From the NCBI RefSeq assembly GCF_002078605.1, contig NZ_MSJR01000003.1:186001-250000 (forward strand): 64,000 bases of DNA, in the 5' to 3' direction. Under the pieces are notes generated by a model. It saw only the letters and a list, made by a program, of their open reading frames with translations. It did no database searches and was not told the DNA's origin. Every line of letters starts with the position of its first letter. Position 1 is the stretch's first letter. Source of the DNA: Salegentibacter sediminis (lineage in GTDB: Bacteria > Bacteroidota > Bacteroidia > Flavobacteriales > Flavobacteriaceae). Below, in pieces: positions 1 to 7,078 of the stretch. A program made the translations under genes and the position numbers.

Positions 1-420
1 ACCTATTTGTTTATAAGAGTTTATTATATGTTTACTATTATCTTTATTAAAAGAGACCATTTTTTGAACAGATGACTGTTCAGAAACTGGATACCTCTTA
101 TTCATTTTTTGAACAGAGCGCGCATCAAATCTGAACATCTCAACGAGTGAACCAATTTGCGGATTATTGGAGGGGTGGTATTGAAGGTAGCCCCAGTTTT
201 TTAGATCCTTAAGTAATTTATGATAGGTTGTCCTGGAACGTATTTTGGCCAGAGCCATCACCTGTTTACTGTTAACCATGATCGTTTTCGGAAAACGTTT
301 CTGATTCCATAATTCAAAAAAGGCGAGATATAAGCTGCGGTGTGAGGACGATATTTTGTCGTCATCTGAGAATTTTCGCAAGGCTCCATTGAGATGGCGT
401 ATGTAGTTAACCTCCCTCAT
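1..420 (-). CDS. Winged-helix replication/regulatory protein, partial (C-terminus off left edge)
   Basis: An ATG at 420 opens a frame on the minus strand that stays open for 140 codons to the window edge, so the C-terminus is missing. The N-terminal ~30 residues (MREVNYIRHLNGALRKFS) lead into a helix-rich segment, LYLAFFELWNQKRFPKT, and then a winged-helix-like segment, SKQVMALAKIRSRTTYHKLL followed by KNWGYLQYHPS (about residues 51-83). This arrangement is familiar from Bacteroidota plasmid and mobile-element proteins annotated as HTH regulators or replication-initiator-like. The tail is Ser/Lys/Gln-rich and probably flexible. It lies downstream of the mobilization genes in the same direction. 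The exact role (replication initiation or transcriptional control) is inferred, not shown. Confidence 0.6.
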   Translation of the reverse strand, partial: MREVNYIRHLNGALRKFSDDDKISSSHRSLYLAFFELWNQKRFPKTIMVNSKQVMALAKIRSRTTYHKLLKDLKNWGYLQYHPSNNPQIGSLVEMFRFDARSVQKMNKRYPVSEQSSVQKMVSFNKDNSKHIINSYKQIG

Positions 421-544
421 TTTCTTGGATTTTCAGGGTTGTAAATTGGTTTGCTTTTCCTGGGGGTTTTCTGATAATTCAATTCCGAATCTTGCTCCGA
501 AAAAAATAAGATAAAATAGATGTTTAAAAGCATAACGGATAATT

Positions 545-1570
545 TTAATAACTGATAGAACTTGCTTTAATTCCGGTTTCGATGATTTTCTTTAGTTGTT
601 TGTAAACGAACCCCACTTTATTCTGGGGCAGGTGTAATACAGGCAGTTGCAGTCCGGTTTGTCGAATCATCTTAAAAGCAATCTTTTTCTCGCTTATCCC
701 CAGGTTTCTTAAGGACAGAAAATATTGTTTTGGATCCTTACTCAACGTCTTTCTGGCGGTATAGCTTTCCACGTAATTCCGGTTGTACTGGAACATCTTG
801 TCAAAAGCTTTTTCAGAATTTTGAAAAAAACGATCCCGCTCAAAACCCCGCTTTACGATTTTGCCATGCATCTTCACTTCTGAAGCTTTGTATTTGCTGC
901 CCGGGGAAAGGCTGTAAGAGTTTGAAGCATCTTTTCTGCTTACAATGATATGGATATGGCTTTGCAGTCCTTCTTTTTTCATTCCCGGTTCCACTACCTG
1001 GCCTCGAATTTTATAGGGAGCATCTCGGACCACCTTTTGAATTTCATTTTTAAGCTGCCGGGTATTTCCAGGTATTCCCCCACGTTCTACTTTGCCAAGT
1101 TCATTTTTCAATTTGGCAATCTGCTTACTGTAGGGTTTATTTTCCCGAATAGCTACATCATAACTTTTATAGGTTCGCTCATGTTCAATTTTGGCGAAAT
1201 ATTTAATGTCGTCAACATTGATGGGCCTTCCGCCTATCTCCCGGTTAAAGGAAGTGGCATATTCCTTCATAGCTTTACGAACAAAAGCCCGGAGTTTTTC
1301 AGGATTATTATGAATATGTTTTAATTCGTACTGGCTGGGGTTTATGGTGATAGAATAATATTTGGGTTCTTTGAGTTTTAACTTCGCTGTATTCCCATCG
1401 ATCTCTTTAATTACCTCATACGGGCGTATTTTATCCTCATATTGATTAAAAAAATATTCCTTTTCCGACGAGCTTTTTCCCTGATTTTCTTTTTCCAGAT
1501 AAGTCACAAAATCCCCTGCACTTTGTGAATAAGCGCCACCTAATTTTTGAGGAGAGATGGTGATATACAT
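545..1570 (-). CDS. Relaxase/mobilization protein, MobB/DUF5712-like
   Basis: 341 aa. It is predicted to nick oriT and pilot the transferred strand of the element. The N-terminus (MYITISPQKLGG, FVTYLEKEN at ~21-29) is the start characteristic of the DUF5712/MobB relaxases of Bacteroidota. A HIHIIVSR motif at ~205-212 provides the HxH metal ligands expected of a HUH-type relaxase. Tyrosines that could be catalytic are several, so I do not assign one. The start codon overlaps the stop of the BfmA/BtgA-like gene (TAATG), indicating translational coupling. Codon use is AT-rich like the rest of the element. Family assignment is by recognition only. Confidence 0.75.
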   Translation of the reverse strand: MYITISPQKLGGAYSQSAGDFVTYLEKENQGKSSSEKEYFFNQYEDKIRPYEVIKEIDGNTAKLKLKEPKYYSITINPSQYELKHIHNNPEKLRAFVRKAMKEYATSFNREIGGRPINVDDIKYFAKIEHERTYKSYDVAIRENKPYSKQIAKLKNELGKVERGGIPGNTRQLKNEIQKVVRDAPYKIRGQVVEPGMKKEGLQSHIHIIVSRKDASNSYSLSPGSKYKASEVKMHGKIVKRGFERDRFFQNSEKAFDKMFQYNRNYVESYTARKTLSKDPKQYFLSLRNLGISEKKIAFKMIRQTGLQLPVLHLPQNKVGFVYKQLKKIIETGIKASSISY

Positions 1571-2094
1571 TAGGACCTGCGTTTGAAAGTTATTTTAACT
1601 CGTTCTAATTCTGACCGGGGGATATTTAACTTTAGATAATCCGGACCAAAAGGGGTACTCTTTATTTCGACATTATCTAGTAGGTACTCCAAATCTTTAT
1701 TTGTTGCTTTTACTATTTTCTCAAGTCGGGTGATTTCTGATTTCATTTGCCCCAGGCTTTTTTCATTTGAGACAGAAATTTTTTCCCTTTTTGCAACTTC
1801 CACTTTTGGAACCGAACGCCCTTCCATTAGTAACTCAAGCATTAACAAACCTGGTTTGGTCTGGGTCTTTTCAATATTTTTGAGAATAGCAATAACGGCA
1901 TCAATTCTTTTTTTAATAAGCTGTTCCAGGCTTACTTTTGAAGGCACTAAGGTTTCAAAAGGGGAGAGGTTATTTTTCTCAAAAAAGTCCAGAATCAGGT
2001 CTAAAGTTTCGGACTGGTTGCTATTGTTCTTTTTTGAAAACTCCCGGAACCTCTTTGCTGTATTTGCTTTTAATTGCAGCCTTGATTTTGACAT
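1570..2094 (-). CDS. BfmA/BtgA-family mobilization accessory protein
   Basis: 174 aa. It likely is the relaxosome accessory protein that binds oriT and helps the relaxase encoded immediately downstream (TAATG overlap). The N-terminus (KSRLQLKANTAKRFREFSKK, then NQSETLDLILDFFEKN) resembles a ribbon-helix-helix/MobC-like DNA-binding segment seen in BfmA/BtgA proteins. The middle is a long helical, probably coiled-coil region (LGQMKSEITRLEKIVKATNK). The inverted-repeat cluster at 2234-2300, just upstream of its start, would be the natural binding site. Identification rests on pattern recognition and on the operon with the relaxase. Confidence 0.7.
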   Translation of the reverse strand: MSKSRLQLKANTAKRFREFSKKNNSNQSETLDLILDFFEKNNLSPFETLVPSKVSLEQLIKKRIDAVIAILKNIEKTQTKPGLLMLELLMEGRSVPKVEVAKREKISVSNEKSLGQMKSEITRLEKIVKATNKDLEYLLDNVEIKSTPFGPDYLKLNIPRSELERVKITFKRRS

Positions 2095-2233
2095 AATGGA
2101 TACTATTTTAATACTTGCTGGCTACAGCCATCATTGATTTTACAGACCCTTCCAGTGGGGTATATCCAGAAGGGTGGATATTTTTTAAAGTTTCAATTTT
2201 AAAAAGCCCTATAAAATCAGGCTTTTACTAAAA

Positions 2234-2300
2234 ACGAAATCGAATAACACCGTGAAACGTGTTACCCTCTTGCTATTCGATTTCGTCCCGCAGGCGGGAC
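2234..2300. other. Candidate oriT / nested inverted repeats upstream of mobilization genes
   Basis: A perfect 13-bp inverted repeat (2234-2246 with 2274-2286, arm ACGAAATCGAATA) encloses a 6-bp inverted repeat (2245-2250 with 2259-2264). It is followed by a third hairpin, GTCCCG-CAGG-CGGGAC (2285-2300). It lies 140 bp upstream of the start of the accessory mobilization gene, the usual place for oriT in Bacteroidota mobilizable elements. The nick site cannot be told from sequence alone. An alternative is a bidirectional terminator or operator. Confidence 0.5.
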
Positions 2301-3432
2301 AAAATTTTCATACATGTTGGTTTGCACCAACTGCATTTCTTTAAGGGAATTAAAAAAATCCCTTTAAAATTTTAAATGGGTGTAATTATTCAGCGAAAGT
2401 CAAATCAGTGGGATCTCTATTTTAAGAATCAACAGAAGATCACCACTTTAAGATACCAATTATAATAATTCAAATAAAATTTATTATTCATTTAATTTGA
2501 TGCCTATTAGCCTGATTTGGTATAAAAACCCTCAATTTTTTAAAAATGAAAAAATTGAGACGGCAGATTTTTAATTTTAGATGGCAAGAAACCGTCAAAA
2601 ATTTCCACCGTTAACCTGAAAAAATCCGACCCAAATTTGTCCTACCTAACCCACTCATTGAACTAATTTTTAAATGATTTACTTATTATATCCAGAGCAT
2701 TTTCCTTTTTTTGTTTTTTAACCTCAGACTAGATCGGTCTTTTTAGGTTTTGAATTGATTCTACCTATTCCTTGCTGATTTACTTCCTATAGAGCCGTCA
2801 CATTACCTTTTTTGATGCTTTTATTTTACAACATCCTGGCTTGGTAAAGCGTATAAAAAGAGAGGGCGAAGCCGGAACGGCTTTATGCCGCTGTCCAAGA
2901 AAGGATGTTGTTTTTTCGCGTCTTAAAAAGGGAGGGCTGTGAGGAGGAAGCTTAAATAGGATTAGGAAAAACCACTATTTTCTTCGGAAAGATAAGCTTC
3001 GATTTGAAATTTAATCAGGCGGACTTCATCGAAAAATTGCGAGCTGGAGTGAAGCGATCCGATATTTTCATCGGGTTAGCGTAACGGAAGTCGAAATTCT
3101 TCGATGGTGTCCAAGACCTTTATAGAGAAGCGCTTTTCCCGGAATGAAGCTTTTGCGAAATGTAGTGGAAATGGGCTGAACGGGTATTACAATAAACTGC
3201 AAAACATTAGTACACGACCAGTAATGTGAACTTTGGCTTCTAGCCCTCTAAAAAAATAAGACACCTAGAATTAGTTGATTAATACCAAATGAAGAAGATT
3301 TTGTTAGTCGAAACCGTCCACGTATGGGAGGGTTGGTTAATATTTAATAGCCATCTTCAACTTCGTTTTTAGAAATATCAACAACATTTTAAATTTACAA
3401 TTGAAATCAGTCCAACTTATAATTTTACTGTA
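2301..3432. other. Gene-free region with structured segments
   Basis: No convincing reading frame is present over ~1.1 kb. Three structured spots stand out. One is an 11-bp hairpin at 2531-2541/2549-2559. The second is a long stem at 2828-2911 whose outer arms (ACAACATCCT with AGGATGTTGT) and second arms (2840-2844 with 2895-2899) enclose a GC-rich hairpin (2869-2874 with 2878-2883). The third is a similar composite at 3021-3038/3095-3112 with an inner hairpin 3059-3063/3070-3074. Between 2850 and 3130 the DNA is clearly more GC-rich than its surroundings. It could be structured RNA, a replication origin or decayed coding DNA. Confidence 0.45.
2828..2911. other. Candidate structured RNA/DNA element with nested stems
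   Basis: Perfect 10-bp outer arms are at 2828-2837 and 2902-2911. A 5-bp second helix is at 2840-2844 and 2895-2899. An inner 6-bp hairpin, AAGCCG-GAA-CGGCTT, is at 2869-2883. The three co-nested helices exceed what I would expect by chance in AT-rich DNA. Strand and function are unknown; no known RNA family is recognised. Confidence 0.4.
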
Positions 3433-4542
3433 ATGAAAACTGAATTTGAGAGAGAGGAATTCTTTAATCTATGCTGGGAAAAGAGTATTTTATGGTTTTG
3501 CAAAAACTATTTGATATCCTATCAGGAGTTTAAAAATACCTGTACTAAATATCAAATTCCATTACCGCCCAATGGATATTGGATGAAAAAAAAATTTAAT
3601 AAGGAGATATTCAAACCGGAATTACCTAAAACCTCTGATGATGCCGGAAAAATTCACCTGGTATTAAGGACCAAAGAAAATTCAAAAAAACCTAAAACTG
3701 CCAAAAAACTTAAAGCAATAGATTCTGATTCCAAGTCATACGATTTAGAAGTTCCCAAACGATTATCAAAAAATCCGGATCCAATTATCCAGGAAATGTT
3801 ATCTGATAATCCGAGGAAACATCCAATAGTAAATAATATTAGAGATTACACCAAAAGGTATAATTACGGAAGAATTTGGGTTAGTGCCTCAAAAAAGCCA
3901 TATAAAAGAGCCCTGTGTTTTCTAGATACTTTTATTAAGGTGATGAAAGCAAGAGGCCATTATTTTTTATTCTGTTATGAGCGGGCCTACATTGTGATCG
4001 AGGGTATTGAAATTGCCATCCGGATGCGAGAGAGATCAAAGAGAGTTTATGAGATTGAAAAGTCTGGTTATCGATCTAGTAAATTAGTTCCGATTGGACT
4101 TTTAAGTCTTATTACGGGAGAGTATTCTTATGAAAAGGAATGGCAGGAAACTCCTAATAAAACACTTGCTGAAAAATTACCTTTAATCATTGAATATTTA
4201 GAAAGGGAAGCCCAGAGGGAAAGAAAATGGAAAGTAGAAAACGAAAAACGTTTAAAAAAAGAGGCTATTGAAAAGAAAAAGCAGGAGGAACGGGAAAGAT
4301 TACAAAAGGAAGAAATTGAAAAATTGCGTTTTATTAAGCAAAAATCTGATCTCTGGCATGAGGCCAATAAACTTAGGGCTTTTTTGGAAGCATGTAATAA
4401 GAATAAAAATCTGACTGAGGAGATGAAGAAGCTTGTGGTATTTGGTTATCAAAAAGTAGACTGGCTGGATCCACTAGTTTCATCCAAAGATGAGCTGTTC
4501 GAGGATTTAGACCCCCATAAATTACTTGAAGAAATAAAATGA
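3433..4542 (+). CDS. Uncharacterised protein with N-terminal HTH-like 'GYW' segment and coiled coil
   Basis: 369 aa, function unknown. The first ~55 residues (EEFFNLCWEKSILWFCKNY, then QIPLPPNGYWMKKKF) match the pattern of a widespread uncharacterised family whose N-terminus reads roughly LYxxVWxxP...YxIS...IPxPxxGYWxK, a probable helix-turn-helix. The middle part contains a basic linker (residues ~85-115) and an alpha/beta segment (CYERAYIVIEGIEIAIRMRE). Residues ~255-320 are a charged coiled coil (KKQEERERLQKEEIEKL), followed by a helical C-terminus. It is transcribed towards the guide-RNA/dead-Cas12f locus, convergent with it. Nothing in the sequence ties it functionally to that locus. Confidence 0.6.
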   Translation: MKTEFEREEFFNLCWEKSILWFCKNYLISYQEFKNTCTKYQIPLPPNGYWMKKKFNKEIFKPELPKTSDDAGKIHLVLRTKENSKKPKTAKKLKAIDSDSKSYDLEVPKRLSKNPDPIIQEMLSDNPRKHPIVNNIRDYTKRYNYGRIWVSASKKPYKRALCFLDTFIKVMKARGHYFLFCYERAYIVIEGIEIAIRMRERSKRVYEIEKSGYRSSKLVPIGLLSLITGEYSYEKEWQETPNKTLAEKLPLIIEYLEREAQRERKWKVENEKRLKKEAIEKKKQEERERLQKEEIEKLRFIKQKSDLWHEANKLRAFLEACNKNKNLTEEMKKLVVFGYQKVDWLDPLVSSKDELFEDLDPHKLLEEIK

Positions 4543-4665
4543 TAAAAATATTAAAGGAGGATCCTTTTTCATAATAAGATTGGGTAGGCTTGTATTTTAG
4601 AAACTTATTTTCCGATATTGAATTTCAGCAAACGTTCTTTGAATTATATATATCCAATTAAAAAT

Positions 4666-4749
4666 AGAGAACTCACGCCACTGTATATACCAAAGCATTT
4701 AGTGAGTACCACAATCTGCCTCACCTTACGGGTGTACAGGCACCCTCGT
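4666..4749 (-). ncRNA. Predicted guide RNA scaffold, copy A (distal) with its own guide
   Basis: Read on the minus strand this ~84-nt unit matches copy B (4925-4841) nearly throughout, starting TACGAGGGTG and ending GCGTGAGTTCTCT. Shared helices are hairpin 1 GGGTG/CACCC (4745-4741 with 4734-4730), hairpin 2 GTGAG/CTCAC (4724-4720 with 4706-4702) and hairpin 3 ATGC/GTAT (4698-4695 with 4690-4687). In hairpin 3 a C-to-T change versus copy B leaves a G-U pair, so pairing is kept. Conservation stops abruptly after TTCTCT, and the next bases (4665-4646, ATTTTTAATTGGATATATAT) are unique: the predicted guide. Being co-directional with and downstream of the dead-Cas12f gene fits a TnpB/Cas12f guide RNA. 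Exact ends are inferred. Confidence 0.7.
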
Positions 4750-4840
4750 ATTCTATTCGAATAATTTATAACAATCTGTAATTCAAAATTCGTCTAACTA
4801 GTTTGCAGTGTATGTACTTTGCGATTTTAAAATATTGCTA

Positions 4841-4925
4841 AGAGAAACCCACGCGTTGTATATGCTAAGCGCATTTAGTGAGTGAAATATTCACCTCACC
4901 TTGCGGGTGTACAAGCACCCTCATA
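4841..4925 (-). ncRNA. Predicted guide RNA scaffold, copy B (gene-proximal)
   Basis: This 85-nt unit on the minus strand begins 9 nt after the stop codon of the dead-Cas12f gene. Helices visible: GGGTG-CTTGTA-CACCC (4920-4905); an extended hairpin of TCAC/GTGA plus TTCAC/GTGAA (4899-4878, one bulged base); and ATGC-GCTTA-GCAT (4874-4862). The 3' end GCGTGGGTTTCTCT matches copy A. The following 20 nt (4840-4821, TAGCAATATTTTAAAATCGC) differ and are the predicted guide. In the opposite orientation the following sequence would be the coding end of the nuclease gene, which argues for the minus-strand reading. The transcript has not been observed; function is by analogy with TnpB omegaRNA and Cas12f guides. 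Confidence 0.72.
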
Positions 4926-4934
4926 ATTTATCGT

Positions 4935-6032
4935 TTAATCTGTTATTAGTTCAATACCGGCTTTTTCGGCCTTGTATTTAATTTTGGTCATCAGGTCATA
5001 ATAACTCCAGTTCCTTAGTACAAAAGCCTCCTCCCTGGCTATTTCAATCTTCTTCTCCTGATTCACTAAAACCAGTGTTCCTGCCTGGTGTTTTACACAG
5101 AAGTTGATAAGCTCCCTGCTATACACGTGCAATCGATGGTTTACATAATTATGCTCCTTTTCCCCATACCTGGCCATGGCCTTTGTTTTCCGCTTACGTC
5201 CATTTCCCGACCTGGCATATTTGACTCCCTCCCGGGTCCTTCTACAGGCGGCCTGTATCGCCAACCTTCGATATAGAAATTCTTCCCTGCTGCCGATGCT
5301 AAGCCTGGCTTTACCGATCTTCACCATAATGGGGTATTCCAGTGACAAGCTGGCTTCCGCAACCACTTCCGGCCGTAACCTGTGCTTTTCTTTTTCAATT
5401 TCAAAAGCGGCCAACATAAAGATCTTGCCATCTTTTAACTTAAGGTAGGAAGTACGCATCTTAATCTCTCCCTTTGTTAGCTGATGCATTAATTTCCACT
5501 TGTCGTCAAATGCTTTTCCCAAATAGGTTTTCACGGGAATGGAAAAGAACCGAAAGCAAAAGGCACTTTTTTCAGGCTTGAATTCCAGGCCACAAACCCC
5601 TTCCATGCTAAATGGGAAAGCCATTTCCTTTTTGAAACTATGTAAGGAACGCTCGCCTCTCCAATATTCCTCCCGGTTTTTATTGAAAGTACTTTGAATG
5701 CTGCTATTCAGTTGGGATAAAATGTTGGTAGGCATTTTTCCTTTGAAACGGTTGGATACCATCCGGTAGGTCGTGTTCATCCTCGAACGGTTGAAGATGC
5801 CAAGTTCATCTTTTTTTTCATCCACCAGTTTATATTTGACCCCTTCCGATAAATAGAAGAACTCCTGGATCATTTCCTGGACATAAAGATGGGAAACAAT
5901 AAGGTTCGCAGCCTTATGGCAGCGGTGACGCCATTGATACAGCTTACTTTTAGCTTCCCGGCGTTCTTCCTCGGTAGGCAGATCGATCACCAATTGGATC
6001 CTTCGAGTGAGTGTTATCGTTTCCTTTCCCAT
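4935..6032 (-). CDS. Nuclease-dead TnpB/Cas12f-family protein (dCas12f-like), RNA-guided DNA binder
   Basis: 365 aa. It is predicted to bind a guide RNA and a matching DNA target without cutting. The C-terminal half is plainly TnpB/Cas12-like: DGKIFMLAAFEIEKEKHR (~201-218), EEFLYRRLAIQ (~250-260), GNGRKRKTKAMARYGEKEHN (~277-294), the helix ending INFCVKHQAGTLVLV (~309-323), and NWSYYDLMTKIKYKAEKAGI (~341-360). All three RuvC acidic residues are lost. The DLGI position reads ASLSL (Asp to Ser near 228), the Glu of IVLE reads LVLV (near 323), and the protein ends before the zinc ribbon and third Asp. It starts 2 nt after the sigma gene's stop, so the two are co-translated, and guide-RNA units follow its stop. 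No TnpA transposase is nearby. Such dead homologues paired with ECF sigma factors have recently been reported from Bacteroidota as RNA-guided transcription activators. A TldR-type repressor is the alternative. Confidence 0.85.
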   Translation of the reverse strand: MGKETITLTRRIQLVIDLPTEEERREAKSKLYQWRHRCHKAANLIVSHLYVQEMIQEFFYLSEGVKYKLVDEKKDELGIFNRSRMNTTYRMVSNRFKGKMPTNILSQLNSSIQSTFNKNREEYWRGERSLHSFKKEMAFPFSMEGVCGLEFKPEKSAFCFRFFSIPVKTYLGKAFDDKWKLMHQLTKGEIKMRTSYLKLKDGKIFMLAAFEIEKEKHRLRPEVVAEASLSLEYPIMVKIGKARLSIGSREEFLYRRLAIQAACRRTREGVKYARSGNGRKRKTKAMARYGEKEHNYVNHRLHVYSRELINFCVKHQAGTLVLVNQEKKIEIAREEAFVLRNWSYYDLMTKIKYKAEKAGIELITD

Positions 6033-6034
6033 AA

Positions 6035-6817
6035 CTAAGCCGATTGTTGTTGTTCATGTTTGTGTTGTATTAGCTTATAGGCGGTCATAAATTCCTGGTG
6101 GACCTCCTTTTGGGAAAGGTTTAGCTCCCTGGCTATTGCAGCAAAAGAGTACTGCCTCTCATTACGAAGTCGCAAGACCTTTTTCTGTTCCTCGGTCATT
6201 TCCCCCTGTAGCTTTACCGCCAACAAGGGTTTTGGTTCGGTATTCAAAGTGCTTCCCTGATGGATGATATTTTTAATATCTTCTATCGCTCTTTTTACCT
6301 CGTTACTTGTATGGGTAATACTGAACCCCATTACCTGGCCAACCCTTTTATAGCGAAAATCATATTTTAAACAAAGCTCAATAAGATGTCTTCTCTTGGA
6401 GTTAAGTAGTGGAAAAACTTTTTTTATTCTGTCAAAGGCCTTTTGCTGCGCCTCGTGATCTTTATGGTGTTGAAGATCCTCCTTGGGATCATATCCAGCT
6501 AAATAGTCCTGGTAGTTCTCATAACTTTCCAGGGAATTGACGGTTCTGAAAAACTTATTTTTAGGTCGGACATAATAGGTGTAGCATTCCCTTTTCATTA
6601 CCATCCGCAGGAAATAGTAAATATGTTCCGGTCGTTCTATCCTGTCTCTTTTCTCCCATAAAATTAGAAAGGTATCCTGTGCCAATGTTTCCACAGCAAA
6701 ATCATCATCCAGAATTTGCCTGCCCACCCAGAAAATATTGCGGTAATATTTAGTGTATATAAATTCCAAAGCATCGGGATGCCCTTGTTGTAATAATTTA
6801 AAAATACGCTGTAACAT
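6035..6817 (-). CDS. ECF-like sigma factor partnered with dead Cas12f
   Basis: 260 aa. Predicted role: recruit RNA polymerase where the dead-Cas12f/guide complex binds. The region-2-like part is at ~15-75 (ALEFIYTKYYRNIFWVGRQI, LAQDTFLILWEKRDRI, HIYYFLRMVMKRE), and the region-4-like HTH is at ~132-185 (FDRIKKVFPLLNSKRRHLIE, RYKRVGQVMGFSITHTSNEV). Unusually, it continues with ~70 residues holding what looks like a second HTH: EEQKKVLRLRNERQYSFAA, then IARELNLSQKEVHQEF (~208-242). Typical ECF factors are ~160-200 aa. No anti-sigma gene adjoins it, unlike SusCD-linked ECF factors. The ATG at 6817 is the first codon of the conserved part. A structured RNA and a near-palindrome (6838-6851) lie upstream and may control it. 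Confidence 0.82.
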   Translation of the reverse strand: MLQRIFKLLQQGHPDALEFIYTKYYRNIFWVGRQILDDDFAVETLAQDTFLILWEKRDRIERPEHIYYFLRMVMKRECYTYYVRPKNKFFRTVNSLESYENYQDYLAGYDPKEDLQHHKDHEAQQKAFDRIKKVFPLLNSKRRHLIELCLKYDFRYKRVGQVMGFSITHTSNEVKRAIEDIKNIIHQGSTLNTEPKPLLAVKLQGEMTEEQKKVLRLRNERQYSFAAIARELNLSQKEVHQEFMTAYKLIQHKHEQQQSA

Positions 6818-6837
6818 AAGCAGTCGCTATTAAGCCA

Positions 6838-6851
6838 GAGGTAAATACCTC
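6838..6851. promoter_or_regulatory. Near-palindrome in the sigma-gene leader
   Basis: GAGGTA-AA-TACCTC has 6-bp arms (6838-6843 with 6846-6851) and ends about 20 bp upstream of the sigma factor ATG. It could be an operator or, in the transcript, a small hairpin holding GGAGGT, a sequence like a ribosome-binding site. Either reading is an inference from symmetry and position. Confidence 0.35.
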
Positions 6852-6952
6852 CAGAATTAAACTGAATTTAGCTTAAGCGAATTCTTATAAGATAAAGAGA
6901 AGATAGCTTTGAAAAGAATTGAGAAGGATGCCTGTTTTTTACAAACAAAAAA

Positions 6953-7078
6953 GGCGTGGAGACTCAACTTATCGATCTAAGGTACTGGTATACCACGCAA
7001 CAATAAGCAAGCCCACGCCCGGGTCGTGAGCATTATGCTTATCCTCTCGTTGCTTAAAATTACCAGTTTTTAGATCGA
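6953..7078. ncRNA. Highly structured RNA candidate upstream of the sigma/dCas12f operon
   Basis: Six exact helices can be drawn within 126 nt: 6972-6980 with 7070-7078 (9 bp), 6984-6990 with 7061-7067 (7 bp), 6997-7001 with 7049-7053, 7003-7009 with 7036-7042 (7 bp) and 7014-7017 with 7025-7028, all co-nested. In addition GGCGTGG (6953-6959) pairs with CCACGCC (7013-7019), giving a pseudoknot or alternative fold. Read on the minus strand, that CCACGCC arm is followed at once by TTTTTT, so pairing with GCGTGG (6998-6993) or with 7019-7013 would make a terminator-like hairpin in the leader of the sigma gene. Strand is not certain. I recognise no Rfam family. Confidence 0.6.

Noticed and set aside
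4680-4925. Two-unit CRISPR array
   Set aside because: The repeated units are ~85 nt, far longer than CRISPR repeats, differ internally and are separated by ~91 nt; a tandem guide-RNA scaffold explains them better.
4935-6032. Active IS200/IS605 transposon (TnpB with mobility)
   Set aside because: No TnpA gene, no subterminal palindromes recognised, catalytic residues lost, and it is coupled to a sigma factor gene.
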